A DNA stretch of 64,000 bases from an uncultured Hungatella sp. (GTDB lineage Bacteria; Bacillota; Clostridia; Lachnospirales; Lachnospiraceae). The position numbers were made by a program, and so were the translations under genes. This document shows positions 44,355 to 53,859 of this stretch, one piece after another (position 1 is the first letter of the stretch; each line of letters begins with the position of its first letter). The notes below the pieces were generated by a model that saw only the letters and a list, made by a program, of their open reading frames with translations, ran no database searches and was not told the DNA's origin. The stretch is from positions 5,620 to 69,619 of the forward strand of contig CAJTUV010000017.1 of NCBI GenBank assembly GCA_910579515.1, given 5' to 3'.

Positions 44355-44843
44355 ATGGCATCCACAAGACCAACACAAAAGAGACAGACACCCAAGACGG
44401 TTTATGTGCATGGGAATACGGTTCGAAAACTGGAACCGGAAGAAACTCCTTTAAGACCGCCTGAACGGCATGGAAATCCACAAAAGAAAATGAGGGTAAA
44501 GAGAAATCAGGAAAAGGCGCTTCAGATTGATTTACCTTATTTGGTTATGCTGGTGGCAGCAGCGTGCTGTGCGTTGTATATTTGTGTAAATTACATACAA
44601 ATTCAGTCAAGCATGACAGTGCGTATGGATACCATCAAAGATTTAGAGCAGGAGTTAGAGGCGCTGAAAACAGAAAACGACACGTTGGAGACCAGAATTA
44701 ATACGTATATCGATCTGGACTATGTATACAAAGTGGCAACGGAAGAACTTGGTATGGTGTATGCCAACAAAAATCAGGTCCTTTTGTATGACAAGACGGA
44801 AAGCGAGTATGTAAGACAAGATGAGGACATCCCAACAAATTAA
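44355..44843 (+). CDS. ftsL: FtsL-like cell division protein
   Basis: 162 residues from ATG 44355 with AAAGGAGG upstream; the in-frame TTG at 44313 is unsupported. A long basic cytoplasmic N-terminus (~70 residues), one membrane helix (YLVMLVAAACCALYICVNYI), then a leucine-zipper coiled-coil (LEQELEALKTENDTLETRI) and a short tail (YKVATEELGMVY) typical of FtsL/DivIC. It would form the FtsL-DivIB-DivIC subcomplex with the DivIB protein encoded downstream. It overlaps the next gene by 23 bases. Confidence 0.85.
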   Translation: MASTRPTQKRQTPKTVYVHGNTVRKLEPEETPLRPPERHGNPQKKMRVKRNQEKALQIDLPYLVMLVAAACCALYICVNYIQIQSSMTVRMDTIKDLEQELEALKTENDTLETRINTYIDLDYVYKVATEELGMVYANKNQVLLYDKTESEYVRQDEDIPTN

Positions 44844-46998
44844 AGAGAGGCCGGGCTATGAAAGAGAAAGACCCAGAAGCCCGGGGCCTAAGAATCAAAA
44901 TCGAAAAGTCCCAAAAAAGAAGAAAGATAAAAATAAAGTTCTGCGCCACGTATATAAAAAGCTGGCAATCACGGTTCTTGTGATCATGCTGGCTTTGTTT
45001 GCACTCAGCGTAGTCTTGTATCGGCTTGTAAAGGAAAACAATGAGGACTATACAAAAGTGGTACTGTCTCAGCACTCCACCTATGACAGCAGGGTTTTGC
45101 CTTATCGGAGAGGAGACATTGTAGACCGTAACGGCACGTATCTTGCAACCAGTGAAAAGGTCTATAATCTGATTCTGGACCCTAAGCAAATATACATGAA
45201 GGAAGACGCTTATCTGCAGCCGACTCTGGATGCTCTGGTACAATGTTTTGGGTATGACAGGAATGAGTTGGCCAATTTGATCTCTGAAAATAGGGATTCT
45301 CAGTATATTCGGTATGAGAGAAGACTGCCTTACGATAAAAAGGAGGAATTTGAGGCTCTGGCTTCGGAAGTAAACACTGCCAACTACAAAGAGGGAATCG
45401 CAAACAGGATAAAAGGCGTGTGGTTTGAGGACGAGTATAAACGAGTTTATCCTTATAATGCTTTGGCCTGCAGTATCATTGGATTTACCAGCAGCGACGG
45501 AAGCAGTGGCAGCAGCGGAATTGAGCAGTACTATAATGAGACCCTTGTGGGAACTAACGGCAGGGAGTATGGCTATCTCAATGACGAGTCCAACATGGAG
45601 GCCATTATTAAATCAGCGGAAAACGGCAATACGGTGGTGTCTACCATTGATATTTATGTTCAGACCCTGGTGGAGGAGAGGATTCGCCAGTGGAAGGAGG
45701 AGACAGGAAGCAAACAGATCGGAATCATTGTTATGAATCCTCAAAACGGGGAGATTCTGGCTATGGCCACAGATAAATCCTATGACTTGAATAATCCGAG
45801 GGACTTATCCGGCATGTTCACAGAAGCAGAAATTGAACAGATGACAGAGGAAGAGAAGGTGGAGTTCTGGAACCAGCAATGGAGAAATTTCTGTATCAGC
45901 GATACCTTTGAGCCAGGCTCTCCGGCCAAGATCTTTACCGTAGCAGCGGCTTTGGAGGAGGGAATCATCAATGGAAATTCCCACTTTTTATGCGACGGAT
46001 ATCAGCAGGTTTCCGACAGAAAGATAAAATGTACGGCATATTTAAGAGGCGGCCATGGAGATTTGCAGTTAGATGAGACCTTGATGGTTTCCTGTAATGA
46101 CGCCATGATGCAGATGGCGGCTATGGAAGGAAAAACGGTTTTTAAAAAATACCAGGATATGTTTAATTTTGGTAGCAGAACAGGTATTGATCTGATGGGA
46201 GAGGCCGACGCCAGTACTTTGGTATATAAGGTGGGGAATATGGGGCCTGTAGATCTGGCCACCAACTCTTTTGGACAAAACTTTAACTGTACCATGATAC
46301 AGATGGCCGCGGCATTTTCTTCTGTTATCAACGGCGGCTCTTACTATGAGCCTCATGTGGTAAAGCAAATTTTAAATGACAATGGCTCTGTGATTTATAA
46401 AAACGACGGAGTTTTAGTCAGAGAAACAGTCTCTTATGCCACCAGCGATATTATTCGAAAGGCTCTTGTAAGGACGGTAAGCGAGGGAACCGGAGCGGCG
46501 GCTCAGGTTGTCGGATATGAGGTGGGAGGGAAGACAGGTACGGCAGAAAAGCAGCCTCGTAAACAGGGAAACTATGTGCTGTCTTTTTGTGGATTTGCAC
46601 CTGCAGAGGAGCCTCAGGTTCTGGTGTACGTGGCGATTGACGAGCCTCATGTGGAAGATCAGGCTCATAGCAGCTTTGCCAGCAAGGTATTTTCTCAGGT
46701 TATGGGCGATATTCTTCCTTATTTAAATATATTTCCAACCCAGGATCTTCCTATGGAGGATCAGAGCCAGCTGCCTCAGGAAGAAGGGCTGACAGATAAT
46801 ACTGCAGATCCAGAAGAGGGCGCGTCAGAAGAGACGGCTCCAGAAAAGATTCCTTATGAGACAGAGGAATATGTTCCAATGGAGACAGAGGAAGACGGAT
46901 CCAGGGTGCCTATGGATATTTTTGGAGAAGAATCAGAAGGCGAAGGCACAGAGTCTGAAGAAGGCGAGTCAGAAAGCAGTCAGGACAACACAGCATGA
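44821..46998 (+). CDS. pbpB: Class B penicillin-binding protein, PBP2b/FtsI type
   Basis: 725 residues. Membrane anchor near residues 50-75, a dimerisation domain starting RRGDIVDRNGTYLATSEKV, then the transpeptidase with S367-P-A-K370 (FEPGSPAKIF), SCN (MVSCNDAMMQ) and KTG (GGKTGTAEK). It crosslinks septal peptidoglycan. After the catalytic domain comes a tail of ~90 residues very rich in Glu, Ser and Thr with no PASTA domain. The GTG/ATG choice is simple: ATG 44821 overlaps ftsL. The repeat element at 47030 separates it from the next PBP. Confidence 0.92.
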   Translation: MRTSQQIKERPGYERERPRSPGPKNQNRKVPKKKKDKNKVLRHVYKKLAITVLVIMLALFALSVVLYRLVKENNEDYTKVVLSQHSTYDSRVLPYRRGDIVDRNGTYLATSEKVYNLILDPKQIYMKEDAYLQPTLDALVQCFGYDRNELANLISENRDSQYIRYERRLPYDKKEEFEALASEVNTANYKEGIANRIKGVWFEDEYKRVYPYNALACSIIGFTSSDGSSGSSGIEQYYNETLVGTNGREYGYLNDESNMEAIIKSAENGNTVVSTIDIYVQTLVEERIRQWKEETGSKQIGIIVMNPQNGEILAMATDKSYDLNNPRDLSGMFTEAEIEQMTEEEKVEFWNQQWRNFCISDTFEPGSPAKIFTVAAALEEGIINGNSHFLCDGYQQVSDRKIKCTAYLRGGHGDLQLDETLMVSCNDAMMQMAAMEGKTVFKKYQDMFNFGSRTGIDLMGEADASTLVYKVGNMGPVDLATNSFGQNFNCTMIQMAAAFSSVINGGSYYEPHVVKQILNDNGSVIYKNDGVLVRETVSYATSDIIRKALVRTVSEGTGAAAQVVGYEVGGKTGTAEKQPRKQGNYVLSFCGFAPAEEPQVLVYVAIDEPHVEDQAHSSFASKVFSQVMGDILPYLNIFPTQDLPMEDQSQLPQEEGLTDNTADPEEGASEETAPEKIPYETEEYVPMETEEDGSRVPMDIFGEESEGEGTESEEGESESSQDNTA

Positions 46999-47029
46999 TT
47001 TTCATGGGGCTGTGAACGGTTATGAAATC

Positions 47030-47179
47030 GTAACAATCCAGACGGCTCATCTTCTTGCAGGAAAAACGTCTGCAAGAAGCCTCGGATGTCCATCCGATGT
47101 GAGCTTTGACATGAATTTGGACTTACAAGCAAGCTTGACGCCCAAATTCATGTCAAAGCTCCGCCGTCTGAACTGTTAC
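47030..47179 (+). repeat. 150-bp structured inverted-repeat element, copy 1
   Basis: The ends are inverted repeats: 47030-47046 and 47163-47179 match at 15 of 17 positions (core CAGACGGC). Inside are three hairpins. A: 47051-47060 with 47070-47079, perfect 10 bp (CTTCTTGCAG). B: 47082-47088 with 47091-47097. C: 47102-47120 with 47142-47160, perfect 19 bp around a 21-base loop containing CAAGCTTG. The folded shape would be a closed stem with three arms. No coding capacity. A second, reversed copy is at 62400-62553. It lies between two cell-wall genes. I do not know a named family for it. Confidence 0.85.
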
Positions 47180-47237
47180 CACGGAATAAATCAGGGCAGG
47201 CTTCATATACTGTAATAATGATTGACAAAGGATCAAT

Positions 47238-48971
47238 ATGAACCGGAATCAGACGTATCACAGAGGAAGGGTATTCCTTTTTTGTATGGCTTGCCTGGCA
47301 TTGGTGTTTGTAATGACTGGAAGATTGGTGTATCTCATGATTTTCCGGTCAGAGCATTACAGCGAAATGGCAAAAGAGCTGCATCAAAGGGAGAGAACCA
47401 TAAAAGCGGCCAGAGGAAGGATTTTGGACAGAAACGGCACGGTGATCGCCACCAACCGCACAGTCTGTACCATCTCTGTGATTCACAATCAAATCAAAGA
47501 TCCGGAAACCGTGATTCAGGTTCTTTCTGAGGAGCTGGGAATTTCCAGAGAAGAAGTGCAAAAGAAGGTTGAAAAGTACAGTTCCAGAGAAATTATACAG
47601 ACAAATGTGGACAAAGCTTTGGGAGACAAGATTCGCAACCGGCGTCTGGCCGGGGTGAAGGTAGATGAAGACTACAAAAGGTATTATCCATACGATAGTC
47701 TGGCGTCTAAGGTATTAGGATTTACAGGCGGAGACAACCAGGGAATTATTGGTCTGGAGGTCAAATATGAGGAATACTTAAAAGGGACCAACGGAAAGAT
47801 TTTGACCCTGGCGGATGCGGCCGGAGTAGAGATTGACAATGCCTTTGAGGATCGGGTGGAGCCGGTTGCAGGGGCAGATCTAACCATCAGCCTGGATGTG
47901 AATATACAAATGTATGCCCAGCAGGCGGCGCTGAAAGTGATGGAGGAAAAGAAGGCAAAACGGGTTTCCGTCATTATCATGGACCCCAGAAACGGCGAGA
48001 TTCTGGCCATGGTCAATGTACCGGAATTCAATTTAAATGAACCGTTTCAGCTGAATATTCCAGTTTCAGAGCAAGGCAGCGCATCAAAGCAGGATTTATT
48101 GAATCAGATGTGGAGAAATCCGGCCATTAATGATACCTATGAGCCGGGCTCCACGTTTAAAATCATCACTGCTGCAGCCGGATTAGAGGCGGGAGTAGTG
48201 AGCGTTCAGGATCGTTTCTCCTGTCCCGGATTTCGAATTGTGGAGGACAGAAAAATTCGATGCCATAAGGTGGGAGGCCATGGGGGAGAGACGTTTTTAC
48301 AGGGAGTTATGAATTCTTGCAATCCGGTTTTTATTGACGTAGGGCAGAGGCTGGGCGTAGAGCAGTATTACCATTATTTCCAGCAGTTTGGCCTGAAAGG
48401 AAAAACAGGTGTGGACCTGCCTGGAGAGGCGGCTACCATTATGCATAAAAAGGAAAATATGGGATTGGTGGAACTGGCTACTGTGTCCTTTGGGCAGTCT
48501 TTTCAGATTACGCCTCTGCAGCTGATTACCACAGCCTCTTCCATTATTAATGGTGGAAAGCGGGTCACTCCTCATTTTGGAATTTCTTCTGTCAGTGCGG
48601 ATAAAGAGCAAGTTCATCAATTTTCCTATCCTGTTAGGGAGGGCGTGGTGTCGGAAGCGACCAGTGAGACCATGCGCTATATGCTGGAACAGGTAGTTGC
48701 AGAGGGCGGAGGAAAAAAGGCGGCTATAGACGGCTACCGAATCGGTGGAAAGACGGCTACTTCCGAAAAGCTTCCCAGAAGCTTAAAAAAATATATTTCC
48801 AGCTTTTTAGGATTTGCGCCGGCAGATAATCCTCAGGTCATCGCCCTTCTTACCATTGACGAGCCGGAGGGAATCTATTATGGAGGAACGATAGCGGCTC
48901 CCGTCGTGGCGGATATTTTTCAAAATATTCTTCCGTATTTGGGTATTGAGTCAGAAATTATTTCCCCGTGA
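47238..48971 (+). CDS. spoVD: SpoVD-like class B penicillin-binding protein
   Basis: 577 residues. A single membrane anchor (FLFCMACLALVFVMTGRLV), the pedestal domain with ARGRILDRNGTVIATNRTV, and a transpeptidase with S305-T-F-K308 (YEPGSTFKI) and S360-C-N362. The third motif reads K505-T-A507 (GGKTATSEK) where KTG is usual. No C-terminal PASTA domain. The second PBP after pbpB in this order corresponds to spoVD of Bacillus (cortex synthesis), but without PASTA a vegetative role is also possible. It is preceded by the 150-bp repeat element; a ribosome site AAAGGAT is only moderate. Confidence 0.85.
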   Translation: MNRNQTYHRGRVFLFCMACLALVFVMTGRLVYLMIFRSEHYSEMAKELHQRERTIKAARGRILDRNGTVIATNRTVCTISVIHNQIKDPETVIQVLSEELGISREEVQKKVEKYSSREIIQTNVDKALGDKIRNRRLAGVKVDEDYKRYYPYDSLASKVLGFTGGDNQGIIGLEVKYEEYLKGTNGKILTLADAAGVEIDNAFEDRVEPVAGADLTISLDVNIQMYAQQAALKVMEEKKAKRVSVIIMDPRNGEILAMVNVPEFNLNEPFQLNIPVSEQGSASKQDLLNQMWRNPAINDTYEPGSTFKIITAAAGLEAGVVSVQDRFSCPGFRIVEDRKIRCHKVGGHGGETFLQGVMNSCNPVFIDVGQRLGVEQYYHYFQQFGLKGKTGVDLPGEAATIMHKKENMGLVELATVSFGQSFQITPLQLITTASSIINGGKRVTPHFGISSVSADKEQVHQFSYPVREGVVSEATSETMRYMLEQVVAEGGGKKAAIDGYRIGGKTATSEKLPRSLKKYISSFLGFAPADNPQVIALLTIDEPEGIYYGGTIAAPVVADIFQNILPYLGIESEIISP

Positions 48972-49033
48972 AAAATATGAATAAGTATTTTGCGGGAAAA
49001 GTAAACTATATACATAAGAGTTTGAGGTGCAAT

Positions 49034-50002
49034 ATGATTAATGAAACTATACTGGCGATTATAATTGCTTTTGCTATAAGCGCGCTTCTGTGTCCTATTG
49101 TAATTCCTTTTTTACACAAGCTGAAGTTTGGCCAGCAGGTAAGGCAGGAAGGTCCCCAGGCCCATTTAAAAAAGGCGGGGACCCCTACCATGGGCGGTCT
49201 GATTATATTGGGGAGCATTATTATCACAACCTTGTTTTATATTCGGGATTATCCTAAAATTATTCCAGTCCTTTTTGTGACAGTAGGATTCGGAATCATT
49301 GGTTTTCTGGATGATTACATTAAAATTGTGATGAAGCGCTCTGAAGGTCTGAAGCCGATGCAAAAGCTGGCCGGCCAGATTCTGATTACAGGAGTGTTTA
49401 CCTATTATCTGGTAAATACCTCTGATGTAGGGACCAGCCTTCTCATACCGTTTACCGGCGGATTTCAGGATGGACTTCGTCTGGACTTAGGATACTTATA
49501 CATTCCGTTTGTGTTTGTGGCGATTCTGGGGACAGATAACGGAGTGAATTTTACAGATGGATTGGACGGCCTGTGTACCAGTGTGACGATTTTGATTGCT
49601 ACGTTTTTAACCATCATCGCCATAGGAGAGGAAAGCGGAATCAGTCCAATGACAGGGGCTGTTGTGGGAAGCCTGTTAGGTTTTCTATTGTTTAATGTGT
49701 ATCCGGCCAAGGTGTTCATGGGGGATACGGGCTCTCTGGCTCTGGGCGGATTTGTGGCAGCCAGCACCTTTATGATGCAGATTCCGTTATTTATTCCCAT
49801 AGTTGGGCTGATTTATCTGGTGGAAGTGCTGTCTGTGATGCTTCAGGTGACCTATTTTAAAAAGACAGGCGGAAAACGAATTTTTAAGATGGCGCCAATC
49901 CATCATCATTTTGAGCTGTGCGGATGGTCGGAGACCCGTGTGGTGGCGGTGTTCTCCATTATCACAGCTATTCTTTGTCTGATTGCATACTTAGGATTGT
50001 AG
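49034..50002 (+). CDS. mraY: Phospho-MurNAc-pentapeptide translocase (lipid I synthase)
   Basis: 322 residues from ATG 49034 (MINETILAIIIA), with GAGGTG upstream; the longer frame from 48968 would add a 22-residue hydrophilic stretch. Ten membrane helices. Conserved segments: GPQAHLKKAGTPTMGGL, the Asp pair in GFLDDYIKI, NFTDGLDGL, FMGDTGSLALGG, and MAPIHHHFELCGWSE. It attaches phospho-MurNAc-pentapeptide to undecaprenyl phosphate. Confidence 0.96.
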   Translation: MINETILAIIIAFAISALLCPIVIPFLHKLKFGQQVRQEGPQAHLKKAGTPTMGGLIILGSIIITTLFYIRDYPKIIPVLFVTVGFGIIGFLDDYIKIVMKRSEGLKPMQKLAGQILITGVFTYYLVNTSDVGTSLLIPFTGGFQDGLRLDLGYLYIPFVFVAILGTDNGVNFTDGLDGLCTSVTILIATFLTIIAIGEESGISPMTGAVVGSLLGFLLFNVYPAKVFMGDTGSLALGGFVAASTFMMQIPLFIPIVGLIYLVEVLSVMLQVTYFKKTGGKRIFKMAPIHHHFELCGWSETRVVAVFSIITAILCLIAYLGL

Positions 50003-50013
50003 GAGGAAATGTT

Positions 50014-51372
50014 ATGGGCCAGAGTCAGAAGGTATTGGTTGCAGGAACTGGTTTAAGCGGGCTTTCTGCAGCGAGACTTTTGCTGGATATGGGCGGGGAG
50101 GTGGTGCTCTATGACAGCAATCCCCGATTAAATCCAGAGGCGTTGAAAAAGGAACTGGAGGAGGAAAAAAGGGTTTCTGTGGTGCTGGGGGAATTGAGAA
50201 GAGCGGATCTTCGCGGCGTGGAAATGTGCATTATCAGCCCGGGAATCTCTCTGGAAGCACCGTTTGTAGGTGTTTTAGATGAGGCAAAAATTCCAATCTG
50301 GAGTGAAATCCAGTTGGCGTACCAGTGTGCCAAGGGAAGACTGGCGGCTATAACAGGCACCAATGGAAAAACCACTACCACCGCCTTGGTGGGCGAAATT
50401 ATGAAAGCTTTTTATAAAGACGTCTATGTAGTGGGAAATATTGGAACCCCTTATACTCAGGTTGCTCTGCGAACAGAGGACCAATCGGTGACTGTGGCAG
50501 AGGTCAGCAGCTTTCAGCTGGAAACCATCATGAACTTCAGGCCGGACGTCAGTGCGATTTTAAATATTACACCAGACCATCTGGACCGTCATCATACGAT
50601 GGAGTGCTACATTGCCGTAAAGGAACAGATTGCCGTCAATCAGACAGAAAAGGATATCTGTGTACTAAATTATGACGATGAGATTTTAAGAAATTTTGGA
50701 CAACAGACTGATTTTAAACCCAAGACCGTGTTTTTTAGCAGCAGTCAGAAACTTAATGAGGGGTATTACCTGGACAAAGGCATGATTGTAAGTTCTCAGG
50801 ACGGGAAAATCACGCCGATTGTGAATGTAAAGGAATTAAACCTTCTTGGAAAGCATAATTATGAAAATGTCATGGCGGCAGTGGCTGTAAGCGAGGCCAT
50901 GGGAGTTTCGCTTCCTGTGATTCAGCGGGTGGTAAAAAAGTTTAAGGCTGTGGAGCACAGAATTGAGTTTGTGCTGGAGCGTTCCGGCGTTCGGTATTAC
51001 AACGATTCCAAAGGAACCAATCCGGATGCGGCGATTCAGGCGATTAAAGCGATGCCAGGCCCCATTCTTCTTATCGCAGGAGGATATGATAAGCATTCGG
51101 ATTATGACGAGTGGATCGAGGCATTTGACGGGAAGGTAAAGTATTTGGTGCTTATTGGGCAGACCAGAGATAAGATTTCGGAATGTGCCAAGGCCCATGG
51201 TTTTTATGATATTATGTATGCGGAGGATATGTTTGAGGCAGTTCATGTTTGTGCTTCTTATGCCAATATGGGAGACTATGTGTTGTTGTCTCCAGCCTGT
51301 GCAAGTTGGGGGATGTTTAAAAATTACGAAGAGCGGGGGCGGATATTCAAAGAATGCGTCAGAAATCTGTAA
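50014..51372 (+). CDS. murD: UDP-MurNAc-L-alanine:D-glutamate ligase
   Basis: 452 residues from ATG 50014, with AGGAGG upstream. N-terminal Rossmann-like domain (VLVAGTGLSGLSAARLLLDM), ATP loop GTNGKTTTTALVGEI, central NITPDHLDRH, and the C-terminal YNDSKGTNPDAA. It adds D-Glu to UDP-MurNAc-L-Ala in the cytosol. It lies directly after mraY as in most dcw clusters. Confidence 0.96.
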   Translation: MGQSQKVLVAGTGLSGLSAARLLLDMGGEVVLYDSNPRLNPEALKKELEEEKRVSVVLGELRRADLRGVEMCIISPGISLEAPFVGVLDEAKIPIWSEIQLAYQCAKGRLAAITGTNGKTTTTALVGEIMKAFYKDVYVVGNIGTPYTQVALRTEDQSVTVAEVSSFQLETIMNFRPDVSAILNITPDHLDRHHTMECYIAVKEQIAVNQTEKDICVLNYDDEILRNFGQQTDFKPKTVFFSSSQKLNEGYYLDKGMIVSSQDGKITPIVNVKELNLLGKHNYENVMAAVAVSEAMGVSLPVIQRVVKKFKAVEHRIEFVLERSGVRYYNDSKGTNPDAAIQAIKAMPGPILLIAGGYDKHSDYDEWIEAFDGKVKYLVLIGQTRDKISECAKAHGFYDIMYAEDMFEAVHVCASYANMGDYVLLSPACASWGMFKNYEERGRIFKECVRNL

Positions 51373-51407
51373 AGGCAAAAGACCTGGTATAAAGGAGGGT
51401 GGCTGTC

Positions 51408-52547
51408 TTGGCACAGAAAAAGAAAAAAGCAAAACGGTTTTATGATTACAGCCTTCTGTTTACCATTGTTTTCCTGACGATTTTCGGGTTGATTATGATT
51501 TACAGCGCCAGTTCCTATAAAGCTCAGATGGACCACAATGGGAATGCGGCCTATTTTATGACCAGGCAGGGAATGATTGCTTTGGCAGGGTTCTTTGGTA
51601 TGATTATCATATCAAAATTGGATTATCACTGGTATGCCAAGATGTCTCATCTGGCGATTTTTGTATCCTGGGTTCTTATGATTGCCGTCAGTCTGTTTGG
51701 GCATAAGGTAAACGGTAAGCGGCGCTGGCTGGGACCAGAGGGATTTCGTATTCAGCCAACGGAATTGGTGAAAATTGCTGTGATTGTGGCTTTGGCTGCT
51801 CTGATTACGAGATTAGGCAAAAACGTGGATCGATGGGCTGGGGTGGTTCGTGCGGCTCTTATCTGCCTGCCTCTGGCGGCGATTGTGGCAGCCAATAACT
51901 TAAGCTCTGGGATTATTATTGCAGGGATTGGCTTTGTTATGATGTTTGTGGCAAGTAAGAAACACTGGCCTTATTTTCTTTGCGTGGCAGTAGCAGGACT
52001 GATTTTTGCCTTTGCCGGCCCCATAGGTCATGGGTTGGAGGCGATAGGACTTTTAAAACCTTACCAGTTAAACCGGATTAACGTTTGGCTGGACCCAGAG
52101 GCGTATCCAGATACAGGAGGCTATCAGGTCCTTCAAGGACTTTACGCCATCGGTTCAGGAGGCCTTTTTGGAAAGGGATTGGGAGAGAGTATTCAGAAAC
52201 TTGGATTTGTACCAGAGGCCCAGAATGATATGATTTTTTCTATTATCTGTGAAGAGCTGGGGCTTTTTGGAGCCATAGGGATTATCCTTATTTTTATGTT
52301 TATGATTTATCGTTTTATGCTGATTGCCAGTAATGCGCCAGATTTATTTGGGTCATTATTGGTAGTGGGGGTCATGGCTCATGTTGCAATCCAGGTCATT
52401 TTAAATATTGCCGTTGTGACAAATACCATTCCTAACACAGGAATCACGCTTCCATTTATCAGTTATGGAGGAACTTCTGTCTTGTTTTTGATGATGGAGA
52501 TGGGAATGGTTCTAAGTGTGTCTAATCAGATAAAATTAGAAAAATAG
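51408..52547 (+). CDS. ftsW: FtsW/SpoVE-type SEDS glycosyltransferase
   Basis: 379 residues if TTG 51408 is used (AAAGGAGG at 51391 with 9-base spacing); a GTG at 51399 lies too close to it. About ten membrane helices. SEDS markers: MIYSASSYKAQ, GKRRWLGPEGFRIQPTELVK, FVPEAQNDMIFSIICEELGLFGA and NTGITLPFISYGGTS. It polymerises septal (or spore cortex) glycan together with a class B PBP encoded nearby. It cannot be told apart as FtsW or SpoVE by sequence alone. Confidence 0.92.
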   Translation: MAQKKKKAKRFYDYSLLFTIVFLTIFGLIMIYSASSYKAQMDHNGNAAYFMTRQGMIALAGFFGMIIISKLDYHWYAKMSHLAIFVSWVLMIAVSLFGHKVNGKRRWLGPEGFRIQPTELVKIAVIVALAALITRLGKNVDRWAGVVRAALICLPLAAIVAANNLSSGIIIAGIGFVMMFVASKKHWPYFLCVAVAGLIFAFAGPIGHGLEAIGLLKPYQLNRINVWLDPEAYPDTGGYQVLQGLYAIGSGGLFGKGLGESIQKLGFVPEAQNDMIFSIICEELGLFGAIGIILIFMFMIYRFMLIASNAPDLFGSLLVVGVMAHVAIQVILNIAVVTNTIPNTGITLPFISYGGTSVLFLMMEMGMVLSVSNQIKLEK

Positions 52548-52608
52548 GAAGCAGACATTCTCCCTTTACATACGATAGTATATAGGAAACCTTTTAGGAG
52601 GGAACAGG

Positions 52609-53859
52609 TTGTCTACAATACAGGTCCAGGGTTTACATCCGCTAAAGGGGGAAGTGGAAATTCAAGGTTCGAAAAATGCGGTGCTTCCCATGATGGCAGC
52701 GTCCATTCTCCATAAAGGAACGGTTGTATTGACACATGTCCCCAGAATCCAGGACGTTTTCTGTATGATGGGGATATTGGAATCCATGGGATGCATTTGT
52801 ACTCTGGTGGGACATAAATTGACCATCTGTACAGAGGGTCTGACAGATATTCGCATTCCAGAACAATATCTAAAGGCTATGCGCTCTTCCATTATAATGC
52901 TGGGGGCTCTGCTTAGTCGATGCGGGGAGGCCATAACCTGTTATCCGGGAGGTTGCTCCATTGGGAAGCGTCCCATAGACCTTCATCTTTATGCATTAAA
53001 AAAAATGGGGGCACAGGTTATTGAGGAGGATGGGAGGATTGTAGCGAAAGCAGACAGGTTAAAAGGTGAGGAGATTCATTTTTCTTTTCCCAGCGTAGGA
53101 GCTACGGAAAACGCCCTCTTGGCGGCAGTCTTGGCTCAGGGGACCACAGTGCTGTACGGCGCGGCCAGAGAACCGGAGATTGAGGCTCTGTGCTGCATGT
53201 TAAACTGTATGGGAGCCAGAATTACAGGAGGAGGAACGGAGGTTATCTGCATTAAGGGAGTAGAGAGTCTTCATGATACAGAATTTAGAGTTCCGGGAGA
53301 TCGGATTGTGGCTGGGACTTATCTTGCCTGCGTTATGGCGGCAGGGGGAGAAGGAGTTTTAACTGGAATTTGTCCAGGGGAGATGGAGACCGTGTTTCAC
53401 GTTCTTGGAAGCATGGGGGCAGAGATTGAGGAGTATGACACTGGGGTTAAGGTGTGCATGAAGGGAAGGCCTAGGTCTGTCTCTTTGAAAACAAGTCCGT
53501 TTCCGGGGTTTCCCACAGATTTACAATCCCCTATTTTGAGCCTTCTTTCTATCGGAAGCGGCACTGGTCAGATTTTGGAAACGGTGTTTGAGGGGAGATT
53601 TGCAACAGCAGAACAGTTAAAGAAAATGGGAGCACAGATTCGAATAGACGAAAAAGCCGCAGTTGTGACAGGTGTTTATCCTCTTACAGGGTGTAAAGTA
53701 GAGGCTACTGATTTACGGGGAGGAGCGGCGCTGGTGGCGGCTGGTCTTTCGGCCTCTGGAGAAACCACTATTGATCATTGTCACCATATATTCAGAGGTT
53801 ATGAAGATATTTGCCTTGACCTACAACAACTTGGAGCAAACATACGGAGAATTTTATGA
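52609..53859 (+). CDS. murA: UDP-N-acetylglucosamine 1-carboxyvinyltransferase
   Basis: 416 residues from TTG 52609 with AGGAGGG six bases upstream. LKGEVEIQGSKNAVLPMMAA is the N-terminal signature with the catalytic Lys; the PEP/fosfomycin-reactive Cys is C116 in GGCSIGKRPIDLH. GFPTDLQ and RGGAALVAAGL are also typical. It makes the first committed step of peptidoglycan synthesis. It takes the place usually held by murG/murB in this part of the cluster. The stop overlaps the next start by 4 bases. Confidence 0.94.
   Translation: MSTIQVQGLHPLKGEVEIQGSKNAVLPMMAASILHKGTVVLTHVPRIQDVFCMMGILESMGCICTLVGHKLTICTEGLTDIRIPEQYLKAMRSSIIMLGALLSRCGEAITCYPGGCSIGKRPIDLHLYALKKMGAQVIEEDGRIVAKADRLKGEEIHFSFPSVGATENALLAAVLAQGTTVLYGAAREPEIEALCCMLNCMGARITGGGTEVICIKGVESLHDTEFRVPGDRIVAGTYLACVMAAGGEGVLTGICPGEMETVFHVLGSMGAEIEEYDTGVKVCMKGRPRSVSLKTSPFPGFPTDLQSPILSLLSIGSGTGQILETVFEGRFATAEQLKKMGAQIRIDEKAAVVTGVYPLTGCKVEATDLRGGAALVAAGLSASGETTIDHCHHIFRGYEDICLDLQQLGANIRRIL

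Noticed and set aside
47051..47079. Repeat element as a plain terminator of pbpB
   Set aside because: No T-run follows any of the hairpins, and the full 150-bp element with terminal repeats recurs elsewhere.
46856..47215. 119-codon plus-strand frame running through the repeat element
   Set aside because: It starts inside pbpB in another frame and reads through the hairpin element; no ribosome site or family.
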